From: Vibrio casei
GTDB lineage: Bacteria; Pseudomonadota; Gammaproteobacteria; Enterobacterales; Vibrionaceae
Assembly: GCF_002218025.2 (NCBI RefSeq)
Contig: NZ_AP018680.1
Location: forward strand, 2,046,001-2,110,000
DNA: 64,000 bases
Direction: 5' to 3'
Shown here: positions 41,710 to 52,007 of the stretch, one piece after another
Numbering within the stretch: position 1 is the first letter of the stretch
Layout of the letters: every line of letters begins with the position of its first letter
Program-made: the position numbers and the translations under genes
Notes under the pieces: model-generated
The model's database searches: none
Seen by the model: the letters and a program-made list of their open reading frames with translations, nothing else
Told to the model about the DNA's origin: nothing

Positions 41710-42672
41710 TTATTTCCCCTTGGTTTGAGTAAACGTCACTGAATCAGCAATCCGTTTCGCCGTGGGCGGTGGAATATCTCCAATAACCGATACTTCGTGG
41801 CCATCTTTAACAAAGGTTTGTAACGTTCTTCTCCCCTGTCTGTACACTTGGATTTTACTGTTAGAGGACTTAATATCCGATACATAAACAGAAAAATTAA
41901 ACAGACCATCACTGTATAATTGGCTTTCAACAACATTGCCTGTCACTGACATACGGTAACGATTTAAACTATTAGGCTCAAAACCATCAGGGACCCAAGC
42001 AACGGTCCAATCTGCTTCGGCTTCTTGGGGTTTAGGTAATGTCAATACATCGGGTAGTTTCGCGCTGTTTAATCCATCTAAAATCGTCGCAATGTGATCG
42101 CTTACTGCATAAGAAATAGTACGATATTGTTCTAATATTTCGCCATTTCTTTCAACAAGATCGGCGCGTAACGGCAATTTAGTGCGTTCATCGATCCACA
42201 CTATATAGGAATAACGTTGACCATCTTTTGGAACGACACGAACAACTTGACAAGCTGTACCCGCCTCCCGAGATCGACCAATTTTCACAAAATCATAAAG
42301 GTTACTCAGCTTATCGATATCACTGTTGATCATAGGAATTAATGGCGCGACCATTTGTCCAGAGCGAATCGAAAAAGGATCAAGACCTGGTTCGATATAA
42401 CTGACCTCATTACCACGTAAAATCACTTCACGTACTGGTCCGCTTAAATACACCAAATGGGCTAAATTTTGCTCATTCTCAATCGCATGACGATAAAGCA
42501 AGGGTTCAATGCTGTTTTTCTTTATTAAAATATAAGATAACTCATAATTTAATGTCTTACTTGCATCACTCATTTTATGCAATAAAGCCTCAGCAGAGAG
42601 GCTGTCTTCTGCTGAGGCTACTTGACTAAATAAGCTGAGTAGCAACCAAGTACTAATCAGAATTTTTTTCAT
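41710..42672 (-). CDS. rseB: sigma-E regulatory protein RseB
   Basis: Periplasmic protein that binds the anti-sigma factor RseA and shields it from DegS until lipopolysaccharide or lipoprotein intermediates are sensed. 320 residues with a Sec signal (cleavage after VASA, about 21). Contains the lipid-binding LolA-like N-terminal domain and a smaller C-terminal MucB/RseB domain with VYRQGRRTLQTFVKDGHEVSVIGDIPP near 275-300. Between rseA and rseC. Confidence 0.95.
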   Translation of the reverse strand: MKKILISTWLLLSLFSQVASAEDSLSAEALLHKMSDASKTLNYELSYILIKKNSIEPLLYRHAIENEQNLAHLVYLSGPVREVILRGNEVSYIEPGLDPFSIRSGQMVAPLIPMINSDIDKLSNLYDFVKIGRSREAGTACQVVRVVPKDGQRYSYIVWIDERTKLPLRADLVERNGEILEQYRTISYAVSDHIATILDGLNSAKLPDVLTLPKPQEAEADWTVAWVPDGFEPNSLNRYRMSVTGNVVESQLYSDGLFNFSVYVSDIKSSNSKIQVYRQGRRTLQTFVKDGHEVSVIGDIPPPTAKRIADSVTFTQTKGK

Positions 42673-42714
42673 TTAAATACCGTATTCATGGATTCAGTAC
42701 CCATACAAATTATT

Positions 42715-43302
42715 TTATTCATTACCGCGATTAAGGCGTAACTGCAATTCATAATCTTGCATTAATGCATTCACACGACGATGTTGTTCCATCACTTTCG
42801 CTTCATTCGACTGAGTGTTGACCGAGTCACGAGTCAAACTTACAGGTTCAGCAGATCCAGCAAAAGGTATAGTTTGCAAAACGGGTAATTGATCTGAATC
42901 TGAAGCGACATTCGATGTCTCACTCGACGAATACTGTTGTACCCCGAGGATCACCACTAACGAAACGCATGCCGCCACGCCCACTTGGGTTAGGTTCGAT
43001 AACCAAGCCGGCATTTTAGAGCGAGCTTGCTGAGGACTTGGCTGTGCTTCTAACGTTGATTGAAACGGAAACACCTTAGAATGCGCCATCTCATCATCTA
43101 AGGCCAAAGCAACTTTCGAAGCAATATCCCAATTGGGATCACTAGGCGCTTCACCTCGCAGCGTATCCCCAATGAGATGATAATGGCTCCAAGATTGTTG
43201 CGCCTCAAGATCTTGCTCAATCTCAGAGATTAATGATTGATCGACTGATTCTCCATCCATTAGAGCTGAGATCTGTTGTTTATTGGTCATTTTACTCACC
43301 AT
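42715..43302 (-). CDS. rseA: anti-sigma-E factor RseA
   Basis: Single-pass inner-membrane protein holding sigma-E inactive; degraded stepwise by DegS and RseP under envelope stress. 195 residues. N-terminal cytoplasmic domain begins NKQQISALMDGESVDQSLI and includes WSHYHLIGDTLRGE near 38-51; membrane helix around 107-125 (VGVAACVSLVVILGVQ); periplasmic tail with a C-terminal RSeB-binding region. Follows rpoE by 14 bp. Confidence 0.95.
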   Translation of the reverse strand: MVSKMTNKQQISALMDGESVDQSLISEIEQDLEAQQSWSHYHLIGDTLRGEAPSDPNWDIASKVALALDDEMAHSKVFPFQSTLEAQPSPQQARSKMPAWLSNLTQVGVAACVSLVVILGVQQYSSSETSNVASDSDQLPVLQTIPFAGSAEPVSLTRDSVNTQSNEAKVMEQHRRVNALMQDYELQLRLNRGNE

Positions 43303-43316
43303 AATTAATCATTTTA

Positions 43317-43895
43317 TTATCGCTGAATGAGTGGACGAATCTTCTTTTCCACTGCGTCGCGAGCTCGGAAAATCCGAGAACGAACTGTCCCGACAGGACA
43401 ATCCATAACATCGGCAATCTCTTCATAACTTAGTCCATCAAGTTCACGAAGTGTCATTGCTGTTTTTAAATCTTCAGGTAGGGCTTCAATCGCTTGAAAA
43501 ACAACCTGCTTTAATTCTTCTGACAACGTTAAGTTCTCAGGGTTCGAAATTTCTTTTAATGCACTACCAGATTCGTAATATTCAGCATCTTCTGCATCAA
43601 CATCACTGGCTGGTGGGCGGCGTGATTGAGCCACAATGTGGTTTTTCGCGGTATTAACTGCGATTCGATATAGCCACGTATAAAAAGCACTTTCGCCACG
43701 AAAATTAGGAATCGCACGATAGGCTTTAATAAAAGCTTCTTGAGCCACGTCAGGCACATCGCCAGAGTTCTTGATATAACGCGAGATTAAACTGCAGACT
43801 TTATTTTGATATTTAATCACCAAAAGATTGAATGCTTGCTTATCGCCATTTTGAACCCGCTCAATTAAAACTTGATCAGTCAACTGCTCGCTCAT
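43317..43895 (-). CDS. rpoE: extracytoplasmic-stress sigma factor RpoE (sigma-E)
   Basis: ECF sigma factor for envelope stress. 192 residues from ATG (MSEQLTDQVLIERVQ), matching E. coli RpoE at 191; an in-frame GTG three codons upstream is also possible and sits nearer the GGAG sequence. Region 2 has DVAQEAFIKAYRAI and FYTWLYRIAVNTAKNH; region 4 ELDGLSYEEIADVMDCPVGTVRSRIFRARD. Promoter at 43997-44023 fits sigma-E itself, giving positive autoregulation with the downstream rseABC brake. Confidence 0.98.
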   Translation of the reverse strand: MSEQLTDQVLIERVQNGDKQAFNLLVIKYQNKVCSLISRYIKNSGDVPDVAQEAFIKAYRAIPNFRGESAFYTWLYRIAVNTAKNHIVAQSRRPPASDVDAEDAEYYESGSALKEISNPENLTLSEELKQVVFQAIEALPEDLKTAMTLRELDGLSYEEIADVMDCPVGTVRSRIFRARDAVEKKIRPLIQR

Positions 43896-43996
43896 TTCGA
43901 GCACCTACTCCTATTGTTATGATCCTTATCTTCTCAGATATGAACATTTATATTCTTATATTGTAGTATTGGCACCGCTGTATCGCCGAGCACTAT

Positions 43997-44023
43997 TGTG
44001 ACATGGCATAATGAAAAAAGTTC
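43997..44023 (-). promoter_or_regulatory. sigma-E-type promoter of rpoE-rseABC
   Basis: Minus strand -35 GAACTT (44018-44023), 16-bp spacer, -10 TCACA (43997-44001; consensus TCTGA/TCAAA). About 100 bp upstream of the rpoE start, the expected place for autoregulation. Confidence 0.7.
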
Positions 44024-44278
44024 ATACAAATAAAATTTTTCCCATTTTCACTACAAAATATGCTGTAATTATCACCCTTCTAGCCCTGTTTTTCGATAAA
44101 AAATAAAAACAACACTTGAAACTTATATGGATATATATGCATATTACCTTCTTATTTCAATGCTTCGTCAAGTGCACGTAGGGTTTTTATCACTCTTCGC
44201 TGTAACAATCGGGTTTACACAGGAATGGTGAAGGCGGCAAAACAACAGCCTACACTCGCTTAGGAACGAAATGCAATT
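44024..44278. other. nadB upstream region
   Basis: About 250 bp between the rpoE promoter and nadB. AT-rich, with TTGAAA and TATATA-like words near 44115-44140 that could form a nadB promoter, but no spacing I would defend. No small ORF or known riboswitch recognised. Confidence 0.4.
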
Positions 44279-45910
44279 ATGAATACAAACAATGCACATC
44301 AATGTGATGTATTGGTTATTGGCAGTGGTGCAGCGGGGCTTTCACTCGCACTACGAGTTGCACCTCATGGTAAAGTCATAGTCTTGAGCAAAGGGCCGAA
44401 GAACGAAGGGTCTACATATTACGCTCAAGGTGGTATTGCCGCTGTATTTGATGAAGATGACAGCATTGAATCTCATATCGAAGATACACTCATTGCGGGT
44501 GGCGGTATCTGTGATGAAGGTACTGTTGGCTTTATTACAAAAAACGCCAAAGAGTGTGTTCAATGGTTAATCGATGGTGGTGTTCCTTTTGATCTTGATG
44601 AAAATGATAAAAGTGATCACCCTCGCCATCATTTGACACGCGAAGGCGGTCATAGCCATCGTCGTATTTTGCACGCCGCCGATGCCACAGGTATGGCGAT
44701 GCAAACCTCATTGCAAGATAATGTCAATAACCATCCAAACATCCATTTCCTTGAGCGCTACAATGCTCTAGATTTGATCACCGAAGACCGCATTGGTGGC
44801 GATCCTAAAAAAGTGGTCGGGGCCTATATTTGGAACCGTAATCGTGAGCATGTTGAATCGGTACGTGCAAAATTTGTTGTTCTAGCTACGGGTGGAGCCT
44901 CAAAAGTTTACCAATACACCTCCAACCCTGATGTCTCATCTGGTGACGGTATAGCGATGGCTTGGCGTGCAGGTTGTCGCGTTGCAAACCTCGAGTTTAA
45001 CCAATTTCACCCAACATGCTTATTCCACCCTGAAGCTCGTAATTTCCTTTTAACCGAAGCATTACGAGGTGAAGGGGCGTATCTAAAACGTCCTGATGGC
45101 ACCCGTTTTATGCCGGATTTTGATACCCGAGAAGAATTAGCACCACGAGACATTGTCGCACGCGCTATCGACTATGAAATGAAGCGTTTAGGGGCTGATT
45201 GTATGTATTTAGACATCAGTCATAAACCAGCCGATTTTATTGAAAAACACTTTCCTACCATCAATATGCGTTTGTTGGATTTAGGGATCGATATGACAAA
45301 AGAGCCGATCCCTATAGTTCCCGCAGCACATTATACTTGTGGTGGTGTTGTGGTGACTCAGCAAGGACAAACTGACCTTAAACATTTGTATGCCGTTGGT
45401 GAAGTAACCTACACAGGTTTACACGGAGCAAACCGTTTAGCCTCTAACTCACTACTTGAATGCGTGGTTTATGCTTGGTCGGCGGCAAAAGACATTATTC
45501 TCAATATCGATTCGGCAAAATTACCAGACTCACTGCCTTACTGGGATGAAAGCCAAGTAACCAACTCAGATGAAGAAGTTATCTTGCAGCATAACTGGCA
45601 TGAATTACGCTTATTTATGTGGGATTACATGGGAATCGTTCGCACTGATAAGCGTTTAGAACGAGCGTTACGCCGCATTCAATTATTGCAGCAAGAAACA
45701 CATGAATATTACAGCCATTTTAGAGTGTCGAATAATTTATTGGAGTTACGTAATTTATTACAAGTAGCCGAATTAATGGTTCGTTGTGCGATGGAAAGAA
45801 AAGAGAGTCGCGGTTTGCACTATACTTTGGATTATCCTGACCAACTGGAACAAAGTGGTCCAACGGTTCTCGAGCCTGAAAAGTTTCGGACAAGTAATCC
45901 ATTATTTTAA
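44279..45910 (+). CDS. nadB: L-aspartate oxidase
   Basis: FAD enzyme oxidising L-aspartate to iminoaspartate, first step of de novo NAD synthesis; can use fumarate as acceptor anaerobically. 543 residues (E. coli 540). FAD-binding [15 protein letters not shown] near residue 12, substrate loop [18 protein letters not shown] near 120, ATGGASKVY near 205, and HYTCGGVVV with [15 protein letters not shown] near 350-390. Divergent from rpoE, the arrangement known from E. coli. Confidence 0.98.
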   Translation: MNTNNAHQCDVLVIGSGAAGLSLALRVAPHGKVIVLSKGPKNEGSTYYAQGGIAAVFDEDDSIESHIEDTLIAGGGICDEGTVGFITKNAKECVQWLIDGGVPFDLDENDKSDHPRHHLTREGGHSHRRILHAADATGMAMQTSLQDNVNNHPNIHFLERYNALDLITEDRIGGDPKKVVGAYIWNRNREHVESVRAKFVVLATGGASKVYQYTSNPDVSSGDGIAMAWRAGCRVANLEFNQFHPTCLFHPEARNFLLTEALRGEGAYLKRPDGTRFMPDFDTREELAPRDIVARAIDYEMKRLGADCMYLDISHKPADFIEKHFPTINMRLLDLGIDMTKEPIPIVPAAHYTCGGVVVTQQGQTDLKHLYAVGEVTYTGLHGANRLASNSLLECVVYAWSAAKDIILNIDSAKLPDSLPYWDESQVTNSDEEVILQHNWHELRLFMWDYMGIVRTDKRLERALRRIQLLQQETHEYYSHFRVSNNLLELRNLLQVAELMVRCAMERKESRGLHYTLDYPDQLEQSGPTVLEPEKFRTSNPLF

Positions 45911-45913
45911 GTT

Positions 45914-45945
45914 AACAGCCTCTCAATACGAGAGGCTGTTTCTTT
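45914..45945 (+). terminator. nadB terminator
   Basis: AACAGCCTCTC-AATAC-GAGAGGCTGTT hairpin followed by TCTTTT, just after the nadB stop and facing the converging esterase gene. Confidence 0.8.
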
Positions 45946-45956
45946 TACAGTTTTAC

Positions 45957-46802
45957 TTATTTCAGTAAGTACTGCGCATGAAACCTCAAGTGTTCATCAA
46001 TGAAGCTAGCGATAAAGAAGTAGCTGTGGTCATAACCAGAATGAACATTGATCTCAAACGGATACTTCACTTCATTCGCCGCATTTTCTAATAAGTGCGG
46101 TTTTAATTGCTCTTCAAGAAAATTATCCGCTAAGCCTTGAGAAATTTTAATCGGCGGTAAATGTGAAGTGCCATCTTTAATCTTCTTCATCAATTCGACC
46201 GCATCATATTTAACCCATAATGCTTGGTCATCGCCTAAATAAGCGGTTAAGGCTTTATGTCCCCAAGGACAATGTAATGGGCTCACGATTGGGCTAAATG
46301 CTGAAATCGATTTGAACCTTGGAGCATTACGCAAACCAATCGTTAACGCGCCATGACCGCCCATCGAGTGCCCAGAAATGGCACGCTTATCGGTAACGGG
46401 AAAATGCGCTTCAATCAAAGCTGGCAGTTCATAAGCGATGTAGTCATACATTTGATAATGCTTCGCCCAAGGCTCTTGAGTCGCATTTAAATAAAAACCC
46501 GCCCCTTTACCAAGATCATAAGCGTCATCATCTGCCACATCATCACCACGAGGGCTGGTATCAGGCGCAACAATCGCAATACCTAACTCCGCCGCCATTC
46601 GCTGTGCGCCCGCCTTTTGAACAAAATTTTCATCAGTGCAAGTCAAGCCTGATAACCAATACACTACCGGCACTTTATTCGATTCTAACGCTTGAGGTGG
46701 CAAAAAAATCGAAAAACGCATCTTGCAATTAAGCACCTGTGAATCATGTTCAAATTGCTGTTGTTGTCCGCCAAAACACTGATTTGAATTCAACTGTTTC
46801 AT
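45957..46802 (-). CDS. fghA: S-formylglutathione hydrolase
   Basis: Serine esterase that releases formate and glutathione from S-formylglutathione, last step of glutathione-dependent formaldehyde removal. 281 residues. Nucleophile elbow GHSMGGHGAL (Ser near 148), oxyanion region YWLSGLTCTDENFV near 50, DTSPRGDDV near 85 and catalytic His in GYDHSYFFIASFI near 260. Downstream of the glutathione-dependent dehydrogenase on the same strand (99 bp gap), so both steps are likely one transcript. Confidence 0.96.
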   Translation of the reverse strand: MKQLNSNQCFGGQQQQFEHDSQVLNCKMRFSIFLPPQALESNKVPVVYWLSGLTCTDENFVQKAGAQRMAAELGIAIVAPDTSPRGDDVADDDAYDLGKGAGFYLNATQEPWAKHYQMYDYIAYELPALIEAHFPVTDKRAISGHSMGGHGALTIGLRNAPRFKSISAFSPIVSPLHCPWGHKALTAYLGDDQALWVKYDAVELMKKIKDGTSHLPPIKISQGLADNFLEEQLKPHLLENAANEVKYPFEINVHSGYDHSYFFIASFIDEHLRFHAQYLLK

Positions 46803-46901
46803 TATTCACTCCTGAAAGCTTCTAAAAAGACAAAAGAGTACTCACATTTCGCAAGTACTCTCTAGATACTAGGGACTAGGGACCAAAACTAGAGCCCCGT
46901 A

Positions 46902-48035
<1,134 letters not shown>

Positions 48036-48171
48036 TTATTGAATGTTTTTTTAATTGCTTTCAGTATAGTCAAGTTTACCTAAATGATAAGGAGCTTATT
48101 TGCAAAACACTTTTACTAATAGGTAATAATGGGTAGGATATATCATCAATTGATACATATAGGTGATAAAG

Positions 48172-49026
48172 ATGCAGTGGCAAGGAATATCGGAATTTGT
48201 AGCAGTCGCTGAAACCGGCAGCTTTACTTTAGCCGCAAAACACCTATCAGTATCGACCGCACAAATCAGCCGCCAGGTGAATCAGTTAGAAAAACGCCTA
48301 TCTGTAAAATTGTTTTATCGCACCACTCGTCAAGTTAAGCTGACCGACATTGGTCAGAATTACTTTGAACAATGTCAGGCTATTTTAGAGCAATTGAAAG
48401 AAGCCGAATTATCAGTTACGAATCTCAATCATAGCCTACAAGGCCAGCTTAAAATCTCAGTGCCCATCGCCTACGGTGAAAGCCATATTGCGCCATTAAT
48501 TAATGACTTCTGTTTGTTATATCCGGATTTAAACATCGAGCTTTGGTTAACCAATCAGTTAGTCGATCTTACCGAAGAAAAAGTCGATCTGGCGATCCGG
48601 TTAGGGGCATTGGATGACTCGAGTATGATGGCGAAAAAGTTACGTCCAAGGCAACAATACCTCTGCGCCTCGCCCAAATACTTACGCCAACATGGCCAGC
48701 CGGAATCGCTGAATGATCTCAAGCATCACAATTGCCTAGTGGGAACCTTAGACTATTGGCGCTTTCATAATCGGAAGTTAACCGTAAATGGCTCATTAAA
48801 GTGCAACAATGGTTATGCATTACTTGATGCAGCACTCAAAGGAATTGGGATCGTTCAGCTTCCCGACTACTACGTAGAAAGCTATCTAGAGTCAGGTCAG
48901 TTGGTCTCAGTGTTACCACATATACAAACAAAAAATGATGGCGTGTGGGCGGTCTACCCTCACAACCATCATTTATCGACCAAAGTACGTCTACTGTTGG
49001 ATTATCTTGATCAGCATTTAACTTAA
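48172..49026 (+). CDS. LysR-family transcriptional regulator next to the formaldehyde genes
   Basis: 284-residue LysR protein: N-terminal winged helix (FVAVAETGSFTLAAKHLSVSTAQISRQVNQLEKRL, about 7-41) and a substrate-binding co-inducer domain. It is of the AaeR/CrgA-like group with the LRPRQQYLCASPKYL segment. Start taken as ATG 48172 (AGGTGA 8 bp upstream) and not the GTG three codons earlier. Divergent from frmA with 145 bp between them, so it probably controls frmA-fghA; relatives often use FrmR or MerR-type regulators instead, which makes the link an inference. Confidence 0.9.
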   Translation: MQWQGISEFVAVAETGSFTLAAKHLSVSTAQISRQVNQLEKRLSVKLFYRTTRQVKLTDIGQNYFEQCQAILEQLKEAELSVTNLNHSLQGQLKISVPIAYGESHIAPLINDFCLLYPDLNIELWLTNQLVDLTEEKVDLAIRLGALDDSSMMAKKLRPRQQYLCASPKYLRQHGQPESLNDLKHHNCLVGTLDYWRFHNRKLTVNGSLKCNNGYALLDAALKGIGIVQLPDYYVESYLESGQLVSVLPHIQTKNDGVWAVYPHNHHLSTKVRLLLDYLDQHLT

Positions 49027-49037
49027 AAGCTTCGCGT

Positions 49038-49907
49038 TTACGGTTGCTTTTTATTCATCTCGGCAAGTGTATGCTGCAGTTGATCGAGTTTTTGATGCAG
49101 AGCCTGCATTTCTTGTGAAGTCGCCATGGTATCCGCATCAGGATTTTGCTCTTCACGTAGTTGCTTATGCTCTTCTGACATCACTTCCAAAATGGTACCG
49201 ACCATCATATTTAAGAAAATGAACGCGGTTAAGAAGATGAACGTTAGATAATAAACCCAGCTTAGTGAATATACCTCCATGGTTTCGTACATTACATCGG
49301 TCCAATCCTCAAAGGTCGCCACACGGAACAGCGTTAACATTGAAATTGAAACATCGCTCCATAGCGTCGGATTAATGTGAGCAAACAACATGCTGCCGAT
49401 TGCGGCGTAAATGTAGAAAATAACGAACATTAATAATCCGATATACCCCATCTGAGGGATCGCTTTTATCAATGCATTTACCAGTACCCGTAACTCCGGC
49501 ACCATAGATACCAAACGAAGAACACGGAAGATACGTAATAGCCGTGCAATCAACATAGTCGAGCCGGCCGCTGGGTATAAACTACCAAGCACGATAATGG
49601 TATCGAAAACATTCCAACCCTTTTTAAAGAAAGAGCGAATGCCATCACTGGCGAGATAGCGGATCACTAATTCCACTAAAAAGAACACGGTGATCCCGAT
49701 ATCCATAAAGTGCAAAGCAGTCTCTACCGCTGGTGGCAAAGAATAAGTATGCGCACCAACAGTTAAAGCCGAAATAATAATCACCGCAATCACAAACCAT
49801 TGAAAGGTTGAGCTTTGATCAATTCGTTTAAACGCTTTTTGAAATTGAGAAAATGTTGATGTCTGTTCCAATGAACTCACCCTTAAAAAATGAATAACAA
49901 ATGCCAT
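49038..49907 (-). CDS. single-domain voltage-gated cation channel (NaChBac-like) with acidic filter
   Basis: 289-residue six-helix channel subunit that would assemble as a tetramer in the inner membrane. S4 voltage sensor has arginines every third residue (RLLRIFRVLRLV, Arg122/125/128/131). Pore helix and filter are at 190-206: TFEDWTD with Glu200, Asp201 and Asp204. S6 is FIFLTAFIFLNMMVGTILEVM, followed by a charged C-terminal coiled coil (about 240-285: MQALHQKLDQLQHTLAEMNK). Bacterial sodium channels carry LESW; the extra aspartates suggest calcium permeability. Start weakly supported; a GTG at codon 10 is an alternative. Confidence 0.9.
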   Translation of the reverse strand: MAFVIHFLRVSSLEQTSTFSQFQKAFKRIDQSSTFQWFVIAVIIISALTVGAHTYSLPPAVETALHFMDIGITVFFLVELVIRYLASDGIRSFFKKGWNVFDTIIVLGSLYPAAGSTMLIARLLRIFRVLRLVSMVPELRVLVNALIKAIPQMGYIGLLMFVIFYIYAAIGSMLFAHINPTLWSDVSISMLTLFRVATFEDWTDVMYETMEVYSLSWVYYLTFIFLTAFIFLNMMVGTILEVMSEEHKQLREEQNPDADTMATSQEMQALHQKLDQLQHTLAEMNKKQP

Positions 49908-50240
49908 AAAAGTTTACTGTTGCAGATATAGGGACATTGATAGAAAAATCAATATCACTTTTGTCAAAAAACATATTTCTGACCATCATTAACCTTTTTA
50001 CCATTATTAACTAAGGCATAGTAATACTCGCTATCATAGGGAGTTTATTGCAGTAACGAAGAGATTTGAAGTAACAGAATATTACTTGTAGTTCGTAGAA
50101 ACCGCCCAATAAAATTATTAGACGGTTTTACATAGAAATAAATATGACTTAATCTCTATTTTCTCTTACATATCGATTAAAGAAGCATCATCTTAATTGA
50201 ACATTAAACCGTGTACTTCTCCCCCCCTATTCTCCCGGTT
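49908..50240. other. intergenic region between channel and tenA
   Basis: About 330 bp, AT-rich. Holds one hairpin (50097-50130) and presumably the channel promoter. No ORF, tRNA or repeat recognised. Confidence 0.4.
50097..50130. terminator. probable terminator downstream of tenA
   Basis: AAACCGCCCAATAA-AA-TTATTAGACGGTTTT inverted arms (two mismatches or wobbles). T tract better on the plus strand; on the minus strand it would end the thi operon 110 bp after tenA. Confidence 0.45.
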
Positions 50241-50909
50241 TTAGTCTGCTTGCACATTTAGACCTTGCTGCCAAAAAGCGATTTCCATACGCGTAGCTGT
50301 TTTAAAAACCTGAATGAGATTCTGACCACGCTGACTATTGATATCAATTTCAGCTAACAGTTGATTAAAGTGTTCCGCACCACTTGCCACACCAGACTGA
50401 AACTCTTCGCCACCGTATAAATTTATCCATGTCGCGTAAGGGTTGCCTTCAATTACGGTGTTTTCATCTTCCATCAGCATCTTACCAATCACCGCATAAC
50501 CAATCGAACAAGGCGCTAAAGCAGCGTAAAGATCGACCAGATCGCCAGTCATGCCAGCATCAAGTACATAACGGGTATAGGCAACGGTGCCAAAATCTTC
50601 TGGCTCATTTTCCAAATCACTTTCGGTTAACCCCCACTGACCGCAATAAGTCACATGATGCGACAGTTCAGAATCAAGTAAACCTTGTACCGTAGGTAAA
50701 GCGCGGCGCATATCATCCAAAGTACGGGCTTTGTAAATTGCCAGCGCATAAGCTCGTGCGTATTGTTTTAAGAATAGAAAATCTTGCTTTAAATAATGTA
50801 AGAAACAAGGTTGAGCAAGTGTACCCTGCGCCAATTGCTCAACAAAAGCATGTTCGGTGTATTGCTGCCAATCTTGCTGGCAAGCATTAATCAAATCTTG
50901 GTATTTCAT
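50241..50909 (-). CDS. tenA: aminopyrimidine aminohydrolase TenA
   Basis: Thiaminase II family enzyme that hydrolyses aminopyrimidine degradation products of thiamine to HMP for salvage. 222 residues, all-helical. Catalytic cysteine in LAPCSIGYAVIG (about 137), active-site YATWINLYGGEEF (about 167) and the C-terminal Glu in RMEIAFWQQGL. Last gene of the TPP-riboswitch-controlled transporter operon, which supports a salvage role and not thiamine degradation. Confidence 0.95.
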   Translation of the reverse strand: MKYQDLINACQQDWQQYTEHAFVEQLAQGTLAQPCFLHYLKQDFLFLKQYARAYALAIYKARTLDDMRRALPTVQGLLDSELSHHVTYCGQWGLTESDLENEPEDFGTVAYTRYVLDAGMTGDLVDLYAALAPCSIGYAVIGKMLMEDENTVIEGNPYATWINLYGGEEFQSGVASGAEHFNQLLAEIDINSQRGQNLIQVFKTATRMEIAFWQQGLNVQAD

Positions 50910-50959
50910 CGTTCATTCTCTCAAATTAGTTAATCAAATCTCGTCATTAAATCTCTCAA

Positions 50960-51907
50960 TCACAAGCTCGGTACGTAATCTTTCGCTTTTGGTAGCGTCT
51001 CGATGATTTTTTTATCAAACATAAACTTGGCGTAATCGTCATAACGTTTGAGATCGACCGCTGATGGACGCAGTGAAAATCGAGTTAAAGTATCTTTCCA
51101 CGCACGATGATTAAGCTCGTTATCTAGCGTATCCGGTGCGTAGGCGACAAACTCTTTCCACGAGGTTTCTGGATGGTTAACGATATATGTAGTGGCTTGT
51201 TGTAGTGCAGTATTGAAAGCTTGGATCATCTCTTTATCGTAGCTTTTAGCATTGGCAACAAACACCAACTCATCATAGGCAGGCACTCCATGTTCTTCAG
51301 GGTAGAAAGATTTCGCTTTATAACCTTCTAGCGCTAATTGGTTGGTTTCAAAGTTACGTAGACCGCCCCAAATCGCATCCACCTTGCCAGAAGCTAATGA
51401 AGACGATAGCGCCCAACCAACGTTGATCATTTGCACATCAGAAAGATCAACGCCCTCTTGCGCTAACATAGTGCCCACCGTTGCTCCTTCATTGCCGGAA
51501 ATCGCAATGCCAATTTTTTTACCTTTAAGATCTGCAAGATTTTCATTCTTTCCGTTATCCAGCACCATCAAGGTATTAAGTGGTGTGGCGACAAGGGTTG
51601 CCGAGCGAATTAAAGGCAAACCTGCTGCCACGTCAATGGTTAGACTAGGTTGGTATGAAATCGCCATATCGACCTTGCCTGCTGCAACCAACTTGGCCGG
51701 AGTACTAGGGTCAGCTGGCTCTTGAATATTGACTTTTAAACCTTGTTGCTTGAAGTAGCCCCGCTCTTTAGCAATCACAATTGGGCCATGATTTGGATTG
51801 ACGAACCAATCCAGCATTAAGGTCATTTCTTTGTCTGCGGCAAGCGCACTAGTCGAAATAAGCGAGGTAACTAAAGTGACAGCACTGAGCAATTTGTTTA
51901 TTTTCAC
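50960..51907 (-). CDS. thiY: ABC transporter substrate-binding protein for thiamine pyrimidine precursor (ThiY-like)
   Basis: 315-residue periplasmic protein of the NMT1/THI5-like family. Signal peptide with cleavage after ALA (about 23). The start of the mature domain MLDWFVNPNHGPIVIAKERGYF, ADPSTPAKLVAAGKVDMAISYQPS and GISGNEGATVG-type phosphate loop are typical. Family members bind HMP or formylaminopyrimidine. Ligand inferred from the TPP riboswitch and tenA neighbour; a gap of about 100 bp separates it from the permease. Confidence 0.9.
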   Translation of the reverse strand: MKINKLLSAVTLVTSLISTSALAADKEMTLMLDWFVNPNHGPIVIAKERGYFKQQGLKVNIQEPADPSTPAKLVAAGKVDMAISYQPSLTIDVAAGLPLIRSATLVATPLNTLMVLDNGKNENLADLKGKKIGIAISGNEGATVGTMLAQEGVDLSDVQMINVGWALSSSLASGKVDAIWGGLRNFETNQLALEGYKAKSFYPEEHGVPAYDELVFVANAKSYDKEMIQAFNTALQQATTYIVNHPETSWKEFVAYAPDTLDNELNHRAWKDTLTRFSLRPSAVDLKRYDDYAKFMFDKKIIETLPKAKDYVPSL

Positions 51908-52007
51908 GAATCATTCCTTATTAAATTGTCCTGTTAGTTTACGATTTACTAGGCTCTGTTGAGCTTTCGATTCTTGGAGAGCGTTATTTGTTTTCCCAAG
52001 GGCCTAA

